From Pseudomonas nabeulensis (GTDB taxonomy: Bacteria; Pseudomonadota; Gammaproteobacteria; Pseudomonadales; Pseudomonadaceae), in NCBI RefSeq assembly GCF_004682045.1, contig NZ_QUZT01000015.1, positions 1 through 64,000 of the forward strand: DNA of 64,000 bases, read 5' to 3'. Below, in pieces: positions 29,845 through 38,690 of the stretch. The notes under the pieces were generated by a model. It saw nothing but the letters and a program-made list of their open reading frames with translations. It ran no database searches and was not told the DNA's origin. Both the position numbers and the translations under genes were made by a program. The stretch's first letter is position 1, and each line of letters begins with the position of its first letter.

Positions 29845-30642
29845 TTACGAGCAGAAATCCAGCGGCAAGCGGCGCGGTACAAACTGGCCCTGGCCGAGTT
29901 GTTCGGCGTCACGCAGGGTGCGCCAAGTGTAGTTGAGGGCCGATTGCACGGCGCTCACCAGGCCTTCGCCCTGGGCGATCCGCCCGGCCAGTGCGCTGGC
30001 CAGCGTGCAGCCGGAACCGTGATAGCTGCCGGGCAGGCGCTGGCAGGTGAAGGTCTGCTGCGTACCGTCGCGGCTGTATAAACGGTTGTGCACTTCGTGC
30101 TCATCGCCATGGCCGCCAGTGATCAACAGATGCTTGATAAACGGCAGCAACTTCTCGGCGCATTCGTCGGCGGTGCCTTCGGGCAGCTCGGCGAGGATGC
30201 GCGCTTCGGGCAGGTTCGGCGTGGCGATCAGTGAGCGCGGGAACAGCCGCTCGCGCATCGCGTAACCGACTTCGTCCTTGCCCAGGCTGCCACCGCCGCC
30301 GGCCCGCAGTACCGGGTCGCACACCACGGGCAAGTGCGGGTGCGCCTGCAGCAGTTCGACCACGGTGTCGACCATCGCGGTGGAGCCGAGCATGCCCAGC
30401 TTGACCGCAGCCACCTCGGAGTCGCCAAGCACGGCATTGGCCTGGGCCAGCACCCACTCGCGGTCGAGCACGCGGAAATCGCTGACGTTGACGGTGTTCT
30501 GCACGGTCAGGGCGGTGACGGCCGGAGCCGCATGGCAACCCTGGGCGAGCAGGGCTTCGATATCTGCCTGCAAGCCGGCGCCACCACTGGGGTCGTGGCC
30601 GGAGAGACAGAGGACAACGGGGCGGGAGCTGTAGATATTCAT
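29845..30642 (-). CDS. thiD: Hydroxymethylpyrimidine (phosphate) kinase
   Basis: ThiD phosphorylates hydroxymethylpyrimidine and its phosphate for thiamine synthesis. From the ATG at 30642 (MNIYSSRPVVLCLSGHDPSG) the product has 265 residues. It has the ribokinase-fold motifs GHDPSGGAGLQADIEA, CDPVLRAGGGG and the anion hole PGSYHGSGCTLASALAG. The aspartate usual in this last motif is replaced by serine in HGSGC, as occurs in some ThiD proteins. It heads the thiD-thiE-hemL operon. I see no TPP riboswitch upstream. Confidence 0.95.
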   Translation of the reverse strand: MNIYSSRPVVLCLSGHDPSGGAGLQADIEALLAQGCHAAPAVTALTVQNTVNVSDFRVLDREWVLAQANAVLGDSEVAAVKLGMLGSTAMVDTVVELLQAHPHLPVVCDPVLRAGGGGSLGKDEVGYAMRERLFPRSLIATPNLPEARILAELPEGTADECAEKLLPFIKHLLITGGHGDEHEVHNRLYSRDGTQQTFTCQRLPGSYHGSGCTLASALAGRIAQGEGLVSAVQSALNYTWRTLRDAEQLGQGQFVPRRLPLDFCS

Positions 30643-30919
30643 GGTGCGCGAGCTTACCACCAAAAGGTTTTGGCGTGGCCGTTGGGCGATGCTTGTATTT
30701 TGCCGGTTGTGTGACGATTTTCTGGCGCTTTGCAGAGCTGGCAAATACGTCTGAAAGCCGCGTCCTAGAGCCTTTCAAAAAATTATTTCAGTAGTGTCCA
30801 ATAGCCTTTAATGGCTATGCTAGAGTGGATCCAAATTACTTACTGTATCGCCGGTGTACGTCTTCTCAAAAGGAATGGGGGGCTTTTTGACATAACCGGA
30901 CAGGCCACGCTGGGGCTCT
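30643..30919. promoter_or_regulatory. Divergent thiD / sensor kinase promoter region
   Basis: This 277-base gap serves two divergent genes. It holds an ATAGCC / GGCTAT inverted repeat at 30801-30818 with 6 bases between the arms. The repeat overlaps a TATGCT element at 30816-30821 that could be the -10 of the kinase gene. No TPP riboswitch motifs and no small gene were seen. Confidence 0.4.
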
Positions 30920-33289
30920 ATGCGCTATTTGCTGATTTTTTTGTTGTGCGGGCTACCGTTGCTCGCCAGCGCCGTCGAGTTCGATCAAAACACGCGAAGC
31001 CTGCCGCTGGGCCGGGTCATGCAAGTGCTTGAGGACCCGAGCGGCACCCTCACCATTGCCGAAGTCAGCTCCCCTGCCTACGCCGCTCAATTCAAGCCTC
31101 ATGACAAAGCCACCCTCAATGCCGGCTATTCGCGCTCGGTGTTCTGGCTCAAGGTCGACCTGCATTACCTGGCCAAAGACCCTCGCGCCCCGCGCTCTTG
31201 GTTCCTGGAATTGGCCTACCCGCCGCTGAACCACCTGGACCTGTACCAGAACGATGGCAACGGCGCCTATCGATTGACCACCCGCACCGGCAGCGCGTTG
31301 CCGTTTTCCAGCCGCGAGGTGCGCCAGAGTAACTATCTGTTCAAGCTCAATTTCGTGCCCGACCAGCAGGAAACCGTGTACCTGCGCCTGCAAAGCGAAG
31401 GTTCGATCCAGGCCCCGTTGACCCTCTGGGCCGGCACCGCCTACCTGGAACAGCAGCCACTGCGCCTCTACGTACTCGGGGCGATCTACGGCGTGTTGCT
31501 CGGCATGCTGATCTACAACCTGTTCATCTACCTGAGCGTGCGCGACACCAGCTACCTCTATTACATCTTCTATATCGCCTCGTTCGGCCTCTACCAACTG
31601 TCGGTCAATGGCGTGGCCGTGGAGTACTTCTGGCCCAACAACCCCTGGTGGGCGAATGCGGCGGTGCCGTTCCTGATCGGTTCGGCGGCTCTGTTTGGCA
31701 GCCTGTTTGCCCGCAGTTTCCTGCACACCGCGCAGCACAGTCGCTGGCTGGACCGCATTCTGCTGGCGCTGGCGGCCTGTGGTGCTGCCGTAATGGCACT
31801 GGCCCTGTTGACCAGTTACGCGGTGGCGCTGCGTCTGGCCACAGGGCTGGCGCTGGTGTTCACCGTGACCATCTTCGTCGCCGCCATCAAGGCCTGGTAC
31901 TGCGGCCAGCGCATGGCGCGGTATTTCATCATCGCCTGGTCGGCGTTCCTGCTGGGCGGGGTGGTCAACACGATGATGGTGCTGGGTTACCTGCCGAATA
32001 TGTTCCTCACCATGTATGCCAGCCAGATCGGCTCGGCCATTGAAGTCGCGCTGTTGTCCCTGGCCCTCGCGGACCGCATCAACAGCATGCGCGAACAGCA
32101 GGCGCAGATCCTGTTTGACGCCAGCCAGAAGCTCGAAGTGCTCAACCAGCAACTGGCACGCAGCAACCGGCTCAAGGACGAGTTCCTCGCGACCCTGACC
32201 CACGAACTGCGCACCCCCATGAACGGCGTGATCGGCTCCCTCGAACTGATGCAAACCGTGCCCCTGGACGCCGATCTCGCGCAGTACCAACAAACCGCCG
32301 CCGGCTCGGCGCGGGACATGATGCGCATGGTCAACGGCATCCTCACTCTCACCGAATTGCAGGCCGGGCGCCTGAGTGCCCAGCCCCAGGTGTTCAGCCT
32401 GCGGGGTGTGCTCGACACCTTGCGTCAGCAGTTCGGGGCCAGCGCCCTGGCCAAGGGCTTGGCGTTTTCCATCGATGTGGCAGTTGAGCTGCCAGACCGT
32501 GTGATCGGCGATTCGACCAAGCTGGTCCAATGCCTGGATTGCCTGTTGGACAACGCCGTGAAGTTCACCCACGAAGGCTCGGTGCGCTTGCGTGTGGTGG
32601 GGGTGCCCCACAGTGATGGCGGCCTGCGCCTGAGCTTTATCGTGACGGACACCGGTATCGGCTTCGCATTCCTTGATGAAGCTGCGCTGTACCAGCGTTT
32701 CTTCCAGCTCGATGGTTCTACTACCCGCGAATACGGCGGCCTGGGCATCGGCTTGGCCATCTGTCGGCAATTGACCGAGCTGCTGGGCGGGCGTCTCACC
32801 CATCATTCCGAGCCGCGCAAGGGCAGTCGCTTCCAGCTGGAAATGGAAGTCAGCCCGGTGCCGGCACAGCCCCAGCAAGCGCTTGATAAACACAGGGCCC
32901 CGCAGGAGTGTGCGGTGCTGCTGGTGGATGACAACAGCGTCGGCCAACTGGTGGTGCGCGGTATGTTGCTCAAACTCGGTTATCGGGTGAAAACCGCCGA
33001 CAGCGGGCCGGACGCATTGGCGGCCTTGCAGGGTGAGCGTTTCGACGCAGTCCTGTTGGATTTACCCGAGGGCGGGTTCTCGCTGTGTTGTCAGATCCGT
33101 GCCTTGCCCGGCTGCGGAGAGCTGCCGGTAATTGCCTTGAGTGCCTCGTTGAATACATCGGAACGCGAGCAATGCCATGGCATTGGGGTGACTGATCGCC
33201 TGGCCAAACCGGTGCGTTTCGAGGCGTTGCAAGCGGTGTTGGAACGCCGGTTGCTGCATTCGCTAGAGGGCGAAAGCGCCGGACATTAG
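30920..33289 (+). CDS. Hybrid sensor histidine kinase with 7TM-DISM sensor
   Basis: The 789-residue protein has a signal peptide, a periplasmic 7TMR-DISMED2 domain at about 25-160 and seven membrane segments at about 180-385. A short coiled coil, a HisKA domain with phospho-acceptor His428 (LATLTHELRTPMNG) and an ATPase domain (CLDNAVKFT, DTGIGF, GGLGIGLAI) follow. The C-terminal receiver has Asp714 and Lys763, but the usual MPxMDG after the aspartate is replaced by LPEGGF. DISMED2 domains often sense carbohydrate-like ligands. No response regulator lies nearby, so its partner is unknown. Confidence 0.93.
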   Translation: MRYLLIFLLCGLPLLASAVEFDQNTRSLPLGRVMQVLEDPSGTLTIAEVSSPAYAAQFKPHDKATLNAGYSRSVFWLKVDLHYLAKDPRAPRSWFLELAYPPLNHLDLYQNDGNGAYRLTTRTGSALPFSSREVRQSNYLFKLNFVPDQQETVYLRLQSEGSIQAPLTLWAGTAYLEQQPLRLYVLGAIYGVLLGMLIYNLFIYLSVRDTSYLYYIFYIASFGLYQLSVNGVAVEYFWPNNPWWANAAVPFLIGSAALFGSLFARSFLHTAQHSRWLDRILLALAACGAAVMALALLTSYAVALRLATGLALVFTVTIFVAAIKAWYCGQRMARYFIIAWSAFLLGGVVNTMMVLGYLPNMFLTMYASQIGSAIEVALLSLALADRINSMREQQAQILFDASQKLEVLNQQLARSNRLKDEFLATLTHELRTPMNGVIGSLELMQTVPLDADLAQYQQTAAGSARDMMRMVNGILTLTELQAGRLSAQPQVFSLRGVLDTLRQQFGASALAKGLAFSIDVAVELPDRVIGDSTKLVQCLDCLLDNAVKFTHEGSVRLRVVGVPHSDGGLRLSFIVTDTGIGFAFLDEAALYQRFFQLDGSTTREYGGLGIGLAICRQLTELLGGRLTHHSEPRKGSRFQLEMEVSPVPAQPQQALDKHRAPQECAVLLVDDNSVGQLVVRGMLLKLGYRVKTADSGPDALAALQGERFDAVLLDLPEGGFSLCCQIRALPGCGELPVIALSASLNTSEREQCHGIGVTDRLAKPVRFEALQAVLERRLLHSLEGESAGH

Positions 33290-33308
33290 GCGCGTATGTC
33301 GCTTTTTT
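33273..33308 (+). terminator. Terminator overlapping the sensor kinase stop
   Basis: AAAGCG and ACAT on the left pair with ATGT and CGCTTT on the right around a small bulge, followed by TTTTTT. The hairpin includes the TAG stop codon at 33287-33289. Confidence 0.5.
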
Positions 33309-33337
33309 AAGGCGGGTGTCGGTGCTTAACTGAAATT

Positions 33338-33375
33338 CGGGCCTCAAATCAATGCGGCCTTTTCCAGGAGGCCCG
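33338..33375 (+). promoter_or_regulatory. Inverted repeat covering the aidB-like ribosome binding site
   Basis: CGGGCCTC (33338-33345) is perfectly complementary to GAGGCCCG (33368-33375) with 22 bases between. The right arm overlaps the AGGAGG ribosome binding site (33366-33371) of the gene starting at 33378. Confidence 0.4.
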
Positions 33376-33377
33376 TC

Positions 33378-35033
33378 ATGAACCTGCACCAGTTCGCCGA
33401 AACCCACGACGTCACCAACCAGCCCCCATCCCTGGACGGCACCAACCTCTATCGCATCGACCTGCCTCTGCAAGAATGGGCGCGGCGTTTTGGCGCCGGT
33501 TGGGCAGAAGGGCGCATGGATGCCTACGGTGCACTGGCGGGCGGGCCGCTGATGGAGGCCGGGTTCCTGGCGAACCAGAACAAACCGGTGTTCAGCAGCC
33601 ATGACCGTTATGGTCATCGCATTGACCTGGTGGAGTTCCATCCGGCCTACCACGAGTTGATGCGCACCGCCGTCGAGCACGGCCTGCCATCGCTGCCGTG
33701 GGCCCACCCGCAACCCGGCGCCCATGTGGCCCGCGCTGCGATGACCTACCTGCACAGCCAGGCCGAAGCCGGCAGCGGCTGCCCGCTGACCATGACCTTC
33801 GCCTGTGTACCGGCGCTGCGCTTGCAGCCGGACTTGGCCGACATCTGGTTGCCGAAAATCCTCAACACCCAATACGACCCGCGCAATGTCGGTATCGCCC
33901 ATAAGAGCGGCGCCACCATCGGCATGGCCATGACCGAGAAACAAGGCGGCACCGATGTGCGCGCCAACACCACCCGCGCCTATCCGGTGGGCGCCGGTGG
34001 CCCAGGCCAGGCCTATGAGCTGGTGGGCCACAAATGGTTCTGTTCGGCGCCGATGTGCGATGCCTTCCTGACCCTGGCCCAGACTGACAAAGGCCTCACC
34101 TGTTTCCTACTGCCTCGGCATCGTTCGGATGACACGCGCAACGAGTTCTATATCCAGCGTCTGAAAAACAAGCTCGGCAACTGCTCCAATGCCTCCAGCG
34201 AAGTGGAGTTCCGTGGCGCCCTGGCCTGGATGATCGGCGAAGAAGGCCGGGGCGTGCCGACCATCATCGAAATGGTTGCCATGACCCGCTTCGATTGCAT
34301 GGTGGGTTCCAGCGCCCTGATGCGCCAGGCGTTGACCCAGGCCAGCCATCATTGTGCCCATCGTTCGGTGGGTGGCCGGGTGCTCAGTGAGCAACCGCTG
34401 ATGCAAAATGTGCTGGCCGACCTGGCGCTGGAAAGCGAAGCCGCGCTGGCGCTGAGCATGCGCATGGGCCGCGCGCTGGACCACTTGGGCGATGAGCAGG
34501 AAGCCAAGTTCGCCCGGCTGGTGACGGCGGTGGGCAAGTATTGGATCTGCAAACGCGCGCCGGCCATGATCAACGAAGCCGCTGAATGCATGGGCGGCGC
34601 GGGGTATGTCGAGGACAGCATCCTGCCGCGCCTGTACCGCGAGGCACCGGTGAATTCGACGTGGGAAGGTTCCGGCAACGTGCAGTGCCTGGACGTGCTG
34701 CGGGCGCTCTCGAAAGAGCCCGGGGTATTGGAAGCATTATTCGTGGAATTGGGGGATGGGCACGGCGACCAGCAACTGGCGCGGCATATCGAGCACTTGA
34801 AGTCGGCGTTTATGGACACCCAGGACATCCAGTACCGGGCGCGGCAATTGACCGAGGATATTGCGCTGGCGTTGCAGGCCAAGTTGTTGCTGGAGGCGGG
34901 GAATGCAGCGGTGAGTGATGGGTTTATTGCCAGCCGCCTTGGAGAGTCGTCGGGGCGGGTGTATGGCACCTTGCCGCGTGGGGTGGATGTGGAGGCTATC
35001 GTCACTCGCTCCACCCCCAATCCACTGGTGTAA
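33378..35033 (+). CDS. aidB: AidB-type acyl-CoA dehydrogenase family protein
   Basis: The 551-residue flavoprotein matches the AidB branch of acyl-CoA dehydrogenases, which in E. coli belongs to the Ada response to alkylation damage. Typical motifs are GMAMTEKQGGTDVRANTTRA, YELVGHKWFCSAPMCDAFL and the AidB signature GGAGYVEDSILPRLYREAPVN followed by STWEGSGNVQCLDVLRAL (given in two parts). AidB may bind DNA; its reaction is not settled. An AGGAGG site lies 6 bases before the ATG. No ada gene is nearby, so an alkylation role here is inferred from family alone. Confidence 0.87.
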   Translation: MNLHQFAETHDVTNQPPSLDGTNLYRIDLPLQEWARRFGAGWAEGRMDAYGALAGGPLMEAGFLANQNKPVFSSHDRYGHRIDLVEFHPAYHELMRTAVEHGLPSLPWAHPQPGAHVARAAMTYLHSQAEAGSGCPLTMTFACVPALRLQPDLADIWLPKILNTQYDPRNVGIAHKSGATIGMAMTEKQGGTDVRANTTRAYPVGAGGPGQAYELVGHKWFCSAPMCDAFLTLAQTDKGLTCFLLPRHRSDDTRNEFYIQRLKNKLGNCSNASSEVEFRGALAWMIGEEGRGVPTIIEMVAMTRFDCMVGSSALMRQALTQASHHCAHRSVGGRVLSEQPLMQNVLADLALESEAALALSMRMGRALDHLGDEQEAKFARLVTAVGKYWICKRAPAMINEAAECMGGAGYVEDSILPRLYREAPVNSTWEGSGNVQCLDVLRALSKEPGVLEALFVELGDGHGDQQLARHIEHLKSAFMDTQDIQYRARQLTEDIALALQAKLLLEAGNAAVSDGFIASRLGESSGRVYGTLPRGVDVEAIVTRSTPNPLV

Positions 35034-35043
35034 ATACAGTCAA

Positions 35044-35135
35044 AATGTGGGAGGGGGCTTGCCCCCGATGGCGGTGTGTCAGCTACCCATATGCTGACTG
35101 ACACTCAGCTATCGGGGGCAAGCCCCCTCCCACAG
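35044..35135. repeat. REPIN (GI type), aidB-amn gap
   Basis: An inverted pair of GI-type REP sequences starts 10 bases after the aidB-like stop codon and ends 79 bases before amn. Confidence 0.93.
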
Positions 35136-35214
35136 TGTTAATCGCATTCCAATTTCACTGTTTCGGTGAACTCTGGTTACAGGCAAGATAAAGCCCTGCA
35201 CGTCAGAACACAGG

Positions 35215-36687
35215 ATGCTTACCGTGACCGAAGCTTTTGTTGTCGTTCAATCCGCCGAAGAGGCCGTCGACCGGCTGGCGGCTCTGCATGAGCGTGCTAC
35301 CGGCGCGCTCAACCAAGCCCTCAAGCAATACCTCAAGGACCGCGTCGAGCCTGACGCCGAACAACGCGCGCTGTTTCGCTACCCGGAACTGCGCCTGACC
35401 TACCATTGCCACGGCGAAGTCCCACAGACCACGCGGGCGTATGCCAAGGTTCAGTTGCCGGGGACGTACAGCGTCACCGTCACCCATCCTGCGGCGTTCC
35501 GTAAATACCTGCTGGAGCAACTGGTGCCGTTGATGCACGACTTCACCGTGACGGTGGAAGTGGGCGTCAGCCAGCAGAATATCCCGTACCCGTACGTGGT
35601 GGAGCAGGGCGACGAGCTCGCCGGTTCCGGCGTCACCGCCGCGACCCTGGCCCGTGTATTCCCCAGCACCGACTTGTCGGCCGCCACCGATGGCATCGCC
35701 GATGGCCTCTACGATTGGGAAAACACCGACCCGCTGCCCCTGGCGCTGTTCGACGCGGCACGCGTGGACTTTTCCCTGCGTCGCCTGGTGCATTACACCG
35801 GCAGCGACTGGCGCCATGTGCAGCCGTGGATCCTGTTGACCAACTACCACCGCTACGTTGACCAGTTCATCCTGCATGGCCTGGAACAACTGCGCAGCGA
35901 CCCGCGTTTTGTGCGCATGGTGTTGCCGGGCAACGTGGTGATCGACAAGGCTATGGACCACGGCGAAGCGTCGGCCATTGCCGCCGGCGTGGTGTGGCAC
36001 CGCTATCAGATGCCGGCCTATCACCTGCAAGCCAGTGACGGCCACGGCGTGACCCTGGTGAACATCGGCGTCGGCCCGTCCAACGCCAAGAACATCACCG
36101 ATCACCTTGCCGTACTGCGTCCGCATTGCTGGCTGATGATTGGCCACTGCGGCGGCTTGCGCCAATCCCAGACCATCGGTGACTACGTGTTGGCCCACGC
36201 CTATATGCGTCGCGACGGGATTCTCGACCGCGTGGTGCCGCCGAACATTCCGATCCCGGCCCTGGCCGAAGTGCAGTTGGCACTGCAACAGGCGGCGGCC
36301 AACGTTACCGGCGAAAAAGGCGAAGAACTGAAAAAGCGCCTGCGCACCGGCACCGTGTTGACCTACGACGACCGCAACTGGGAGCTGCGTTGGGCTCAGG
36401 AACGGCCGTTGATCAACCTGTCCCGCGCCGTGGCGGTGGACATGGAAAGCGGCACCATCGCTGCACAAGGCTACCGTTTGCGCGTGCCGTACGGCACTTT
36501 GCTGTGTGTGTCGGACAAGCCGCTGCACAGCGAGATCAAGCTGCCGGGTTCGGCCAACGCGTTCTATGAGCGTGCGGTCAGCCAACACTTGAAGATCGGT
36601 ATCGAGGCGGTGGATTTGCTGCGCACCGAACTCAACTCGTTGCACTCGCGCAAACTGCGCAGCTTCGACGAGCCGCCGTTCCGCTAA
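35215..36687 (+). CDS. amn: AMP nucleosidase
   Basis: AMP nucleosidase hydrolyses AMP to adenine and ribose 5-phosphate and helps control the adenylate pool. The 490-residue length and the two-part layout fit the family. There is an N-terminal regulatory domain at about 1-190 and a C-terminal phosphorylase-like domain at about 270-480 with [39 protein letters not shown] and [16 protein letters not shown]. The ATG at 35215 is preceded by AGG. A GTG four codons later is an alternative. Confidence 0.95.
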   Translation: MLTVTEAFVVVQSAEEAVDRLAALHERATGALNQALKQYLKDRVEPDAEQRALFRYPELRLTYHCHGEVPQTTRAYAKVQLPGTYSVTVTHPAAFRKYLLEQLVPLMHDFTVTVEVGVSQQNIPYPYVVEQGDELAGSGVTAATLARVFPSTDLSAATDGIADGLYDWENTDPLPLALFDAARVDFSLRRLVHYTGSDWRHVQPWILLTNYHRYVDQFILHGLEQLRSDPRFVRMVLPGNVVIDKAMDHGEASAIAAGVVWHRYQMPAYHLQASDGHGVTLVNIGVGPSNAKNITDHLAVLRPHCWLMIGHCGGLRQSQTIGDYVLAHAYMRRDGILDRVVPPNIPIPALAEVQLALQQAAANVTGEKGEELKKRLRTGTVLTYDDRNWELRWAQERPLINLSRAVAVDMESGTIAAQGYRLRVPYGTLLCVSDKPLHSEIKLPGSANAFYERAVSQHLKIGIEAVDLLRTELNSLHSRKLRSFDEPPFR

Positions 36688-36705
36688 GCGGTTGGGATGG
36701 TTATT

Positions 36706-36744
36706 TAACGGTCAGGCCACTAGCATTGTCGGTCCTGACCGTTA
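36706..36744 (+). promoter_or_regulatory. 11-bp inverted repeat between amn and rluE
   Basis: TAACGGTCAGG (36706-36716) and CCTGACCGTTA (36734-36744) are perfect complements with 17 bases between. The element sits 19 bases after amn and 15 before the next start. There is no T-run on either strand, so an operator or a leader hairpin fits better than a terminator. Confidence 0.5.
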
Positions 36745-36758
36745 GATGTACCGAAGCC

Positions 36759-37394
36759 ATGTCCCGTCCTACCCGTCCCGATTCGCGCCGTCCTGGTGTG
36801 AAACCTCCGTATTCCGCTGCACGTCGCGTTGCCAAGGCACCGCCGGCCGAGCCGAAGTTGATTCTGTTCAACAAACCTTTCGATGTGCTGACCCAGTTCA
36901 GCGATGAGGGCGGGCGCGCGACCCTCAAGGATTTTATCGACATCCCCGGCATCTACCCGGCGGGACGCCTTGACCGAGACAGCGAAGGCTTGCTGCTGCT
37001 GACCAACGATGGCCAGTTGCAGGCGCGCATTGCCGACCCCAAGCATAAGTTGGCGAAAACCTATTGGGTGCAAGTGGAAGGTGAGCCGACCGAAGAACAG
37101 CTGCAACGCCTGCGCGATGGCGTGGAGTTGAACGACGGCATGACCTTGCCCGCCGAAGCCCGGCAGTTGGAAGAACCCACGTTGTGGCCGCGCAACCCGC
37201 CCGTGCGCTTTCGCAAAAGCGTGCCCACGCACTGGTTGGAACTGGTGATTCGTGAAGGGCGCAACCGTCAGGTACGGCGCATGACGGCGGCGGTGGGCTT
37301 GCCCACATTGCGCCTGGTGCGCGTGCGCATTGGTGATTGGTCGATTGACGGCCTGGATCAAGGCCAATGGAAGGAAGTACCGGCGCGTTTATAA
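36759..37394 (+). CDS. rluE: RluE-type 23S rRNA pseudouridine synthase
   Basis: The 211-residue protein is an RsuA-family pseudouridine synthase most like RluE, which modifies U2457 of 23S rRNA. The catalytic aspartate lies in [20 protein letters not shown]. The motifs [17 protein letters not shown] and [23 protein letters not shown] (split by the late VRVRIGDW) support this. There is no S4 domain, as in RluE. A basic, disordered N-terminal tail of about 30 residues precedes the fold. The start is the ATG at 36759. Confidence 0.9.
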   Translation: MSRPTRPDSRRPGVKPPYSAARRVAKAPPAEPKLILFNKPFDVLTQFSDEGGRATLKDFIDIPGIYPAGRLDRDSEGLLLLTNDGQLQARIADPKHKLAKTYWVQVEGEPTEEQLQRLRDGVELNDGMTLPAEARQLEEPTLWPRNPPVRFRKSVPTHWLELVIREGRNRQVRRMTAAVGLPTLRLVRVRIGDWSIDGLDQGQWKEVPARL

Positions 37395-37607
37395 AGCGCC
37401 GGACTCGATCAGGCCGATCACCACGCTCTTGATGATGAACGCGGCCACGCCCAGCCCCAGCACGAAGAACAGGATGAACGAGCCAAAGCGCCCGGCCTTG
37501 GACTTCTTCGCCAAGTCCCAGACGATAAAACCCATGAAGATGATGAGGATGGTGACCAGGCCGGTCATCATCCATTCTTCGAAGAGGGCGGGGTCGATGT
37601 TGTTCAT
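37389..37607 (-). CDS. DUF2788 small membrane protein
   Basis: The 72-residue protein has two membrane segments (about 12-32 and 45-66) around a basic loop ([14 protein letters not shown]) and matches the DUF2788 family of small pseudomonad and related membrane proteins. Function is unknown. The start is the ATG at 37607 ([14 protein letters not shown]). Its last bases overlap the end of the convergent rluE by 6 bases, so no terminator space exists between them. Confidence 0.85.
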   Translation of the reverse strand: MNNIDPALFEEWMMTGLVTILIIFMGFIVWDLAKKSKAGRFGSFILFFVLGLGVAAFIIKSVVIGLIESGAL

Positions 37608-37688
37608 GGGGATTTTTCCGACAGAAACAGGCGCGCAGTATAAGGCAGTGCTACAGACACAACATTGACCTGGATCGAAGTGCAATCC

Positions 37689-37798
37689 AAATGTGGGAGG
37701 GGGCTTGCCCCCGATGGGGGTGTGTCAGTCAACACATGCATCAACTGACAGATTGCTATCGGGGGCAAGTCGAATCGTCGCACCGCCCCTCCCACATT
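37689..37798. repeat. REPIN with a 16-base insertion in one arm
   Basis: This is a GI-type REPIN whose right arm is interrupted by tcgaatcgtcgcaccg at 37770-37785, between GGCAAG and CCCCTCCCACATT. The left arm is intact, so perfect pairing of the outer bases is kept but the stem has a 16-base bulge. It lies upstream of the DUF2788 gene and downstream of the Lrp-type gene. Confidence 0.9.
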
Positions 37799-37813
37799 GG
37801 GTTTTCATTGGTC

Positions 37814-38293
37814 TTAAGTGCGCAGGTGAGTCAGGGGCAGTTCAGTGCTATTGAGCACCTGGTTCAGCACAAAACTCGAGCGCACACTGGTCACCCCTTC
37901 AATCCGGGTCAAATGCCCGAGCAGCAGTTTCTGGTAGTGATCCATATCCGGCACCACCACTTTCAACTGATAGTCCGCGTCCATCCCGGTTACCAGGCTG
38001 CATTCCAACACCTGAGGCAAGGTGCGAATCGCGGCTTCGAAGTTCTCGAAACGCTCCGGTGTATGCCGGTCCATGCCGATCAGCACGTAGGCCGTGAGGC
38101 TCAGGCCGAGCATCTTGCGATCGAGCAGCGCAACCTGGCGGGCGATGTAGCCGTCGTCCTCCAACTGCTTGACCCGGCGCGAGCACGGCGACGGCGACAA
38201 GCCGATGCGTTCGGCCAGCTCCTGGTTGGAGATCCTCGCATCGCGCTGCAATTCCGCCAAAATACTCAGGTCGTATCGGTCAAGCTTGCTCAT
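37814..38293 (-). CDS. Lrp/AsnC family transcriptional regulator
   Basis: The 159-residue protein has an N-terminal AsnC-type helix-turn-helix (YDLSILAELQRDARISNQEL ... GLSPSPCSRRVKQLEDDGYI) at about 5-65. An effector-binding RAM domain follows at about 75-145 (LVTGMDADYQLKVVVPDM). Such proteins sense amino acids and often act on nearby transporters, but no obvious target is adjacent. Its own promoter (TTGCGC, 18 bases, GATAAT on the minus strand) lies at 38326-38355. A REPIN follows the gene. Confidence 0.92.
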   Translation of the reverse strand: MSKLDRYDLSILAELQRDARISNQELAERIGLSPSPCSRRVKQLEDDGYIARQVALLDRKMLGLSLTAYVLIGMDRHTPERFENFEAAIRTLPQVLECSLVTGMDADYQLKVVVPDMDHYQKLLLGHLTRIEGVTSVRSSFVLNQVLNSTELPLTHLRT

Positions 38294-38325
38294 TGGGTTG
38301 GCCTTTGTCGTAACTATTGCGACGA

Positions 38326-38355
38326 ATTATCCATGAAGGGTTAAAAATTGCGCAA
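38326..38355 (-). promoter_or_regulatory. Promoter of the Lrp-type gene
   Basis: On the minus strand the -35 TTGCGC (38350-38355) and -10 GATAAT (38326-38331) are 18 bases apart, with the -10 32 bases before the ATG. Confidence 0.55.
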
Positions 38356-38394
38356 GCACTGTTTATTGACGCAATCTTCGCAATCCTATGTCGG

Positions 38395-38610
38395 GCGCGG
38401 GCGGGTATCGTTACCAACAGAATCACCGCCTGGACAATAGTCCAAAGCAGCTCGCCCAATCAGGCCCGCTGCGGCCGCCACCCCAGCAGGGTTGAGCCGG
38501 CCTCCAGGCTGCACACTGTCCACAAGACGGCGTGAGGTGAGCCAACGTCAAAAGCGTTGAGCCAGGACGAAGTTCTCAAGGGGTGGCCGACGGGTCACCC
38601 CTTTTCTTTT
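38395..38610 (+). ncRNA. Candidate small RNA or structured leader ending in a terminator
   Basis: The 397-base gap between the Lrp-type gene and the DUF6515 gene has no convincing coding frame. The plus strand has a TTGACG element at 38366-38371 and several short hairpins, such as TGGAC AATA GTCCA at 38431-38444 and GCAG...CTGC just after. It ends in a strong intrinsic terminator at 38578-38610. A terminator with no gene upstream on its strand suggests a small RNA, or an attenuated leader for the DUF6515 gene 80 bases downstream. The 5' end given is a guess and I cannot assign it to a known RNA family. Confidence 0.4.
38578..38610 (+). terminator. Intrinsic terminator with no upstream gene
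   Basis: AAGGGGTG (38578-38585) pairs with CACCCCTT (38596-38603) and is followed by TTTTCTTTT, a good rho-independent terminator on the plus strand. The next plus-strand gene starts at 38691, and the nearest plus-strand gene upstream (rluE) ended 1.2 kb earlier. Confidence 0.8.
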
Positions 38611-38690
38611 GCCTGCTGATAACCTGTCCGAGAACCGGGCCGTGGTTTTCCAGTCTCATGTACAGGCCCCAATCCGCAGTGAGGAATAGC

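Noticed and set aside
30643..30919. Possible TPP riboswitch upstream of thiD
   Set aside because: The conserved CUGAGA and ACCUGA...GAUAAUGCCAGCG motifs are absent on either strand.
33378..35033. Ada-type alkylation operon around the AidB-like gene and the mpg glycosylase
   Set aside because: The two genes are over 30 kb apart on opposite strands and no ada or alkB is present, so a shared operon is not supported.
38317..38535. 72-codon plus-strand frame in the gap before the DUF6515 gene
   Set aside because: Composition looks random, there is no good ribosome binding site, and the stretch fits a structured RNA better.
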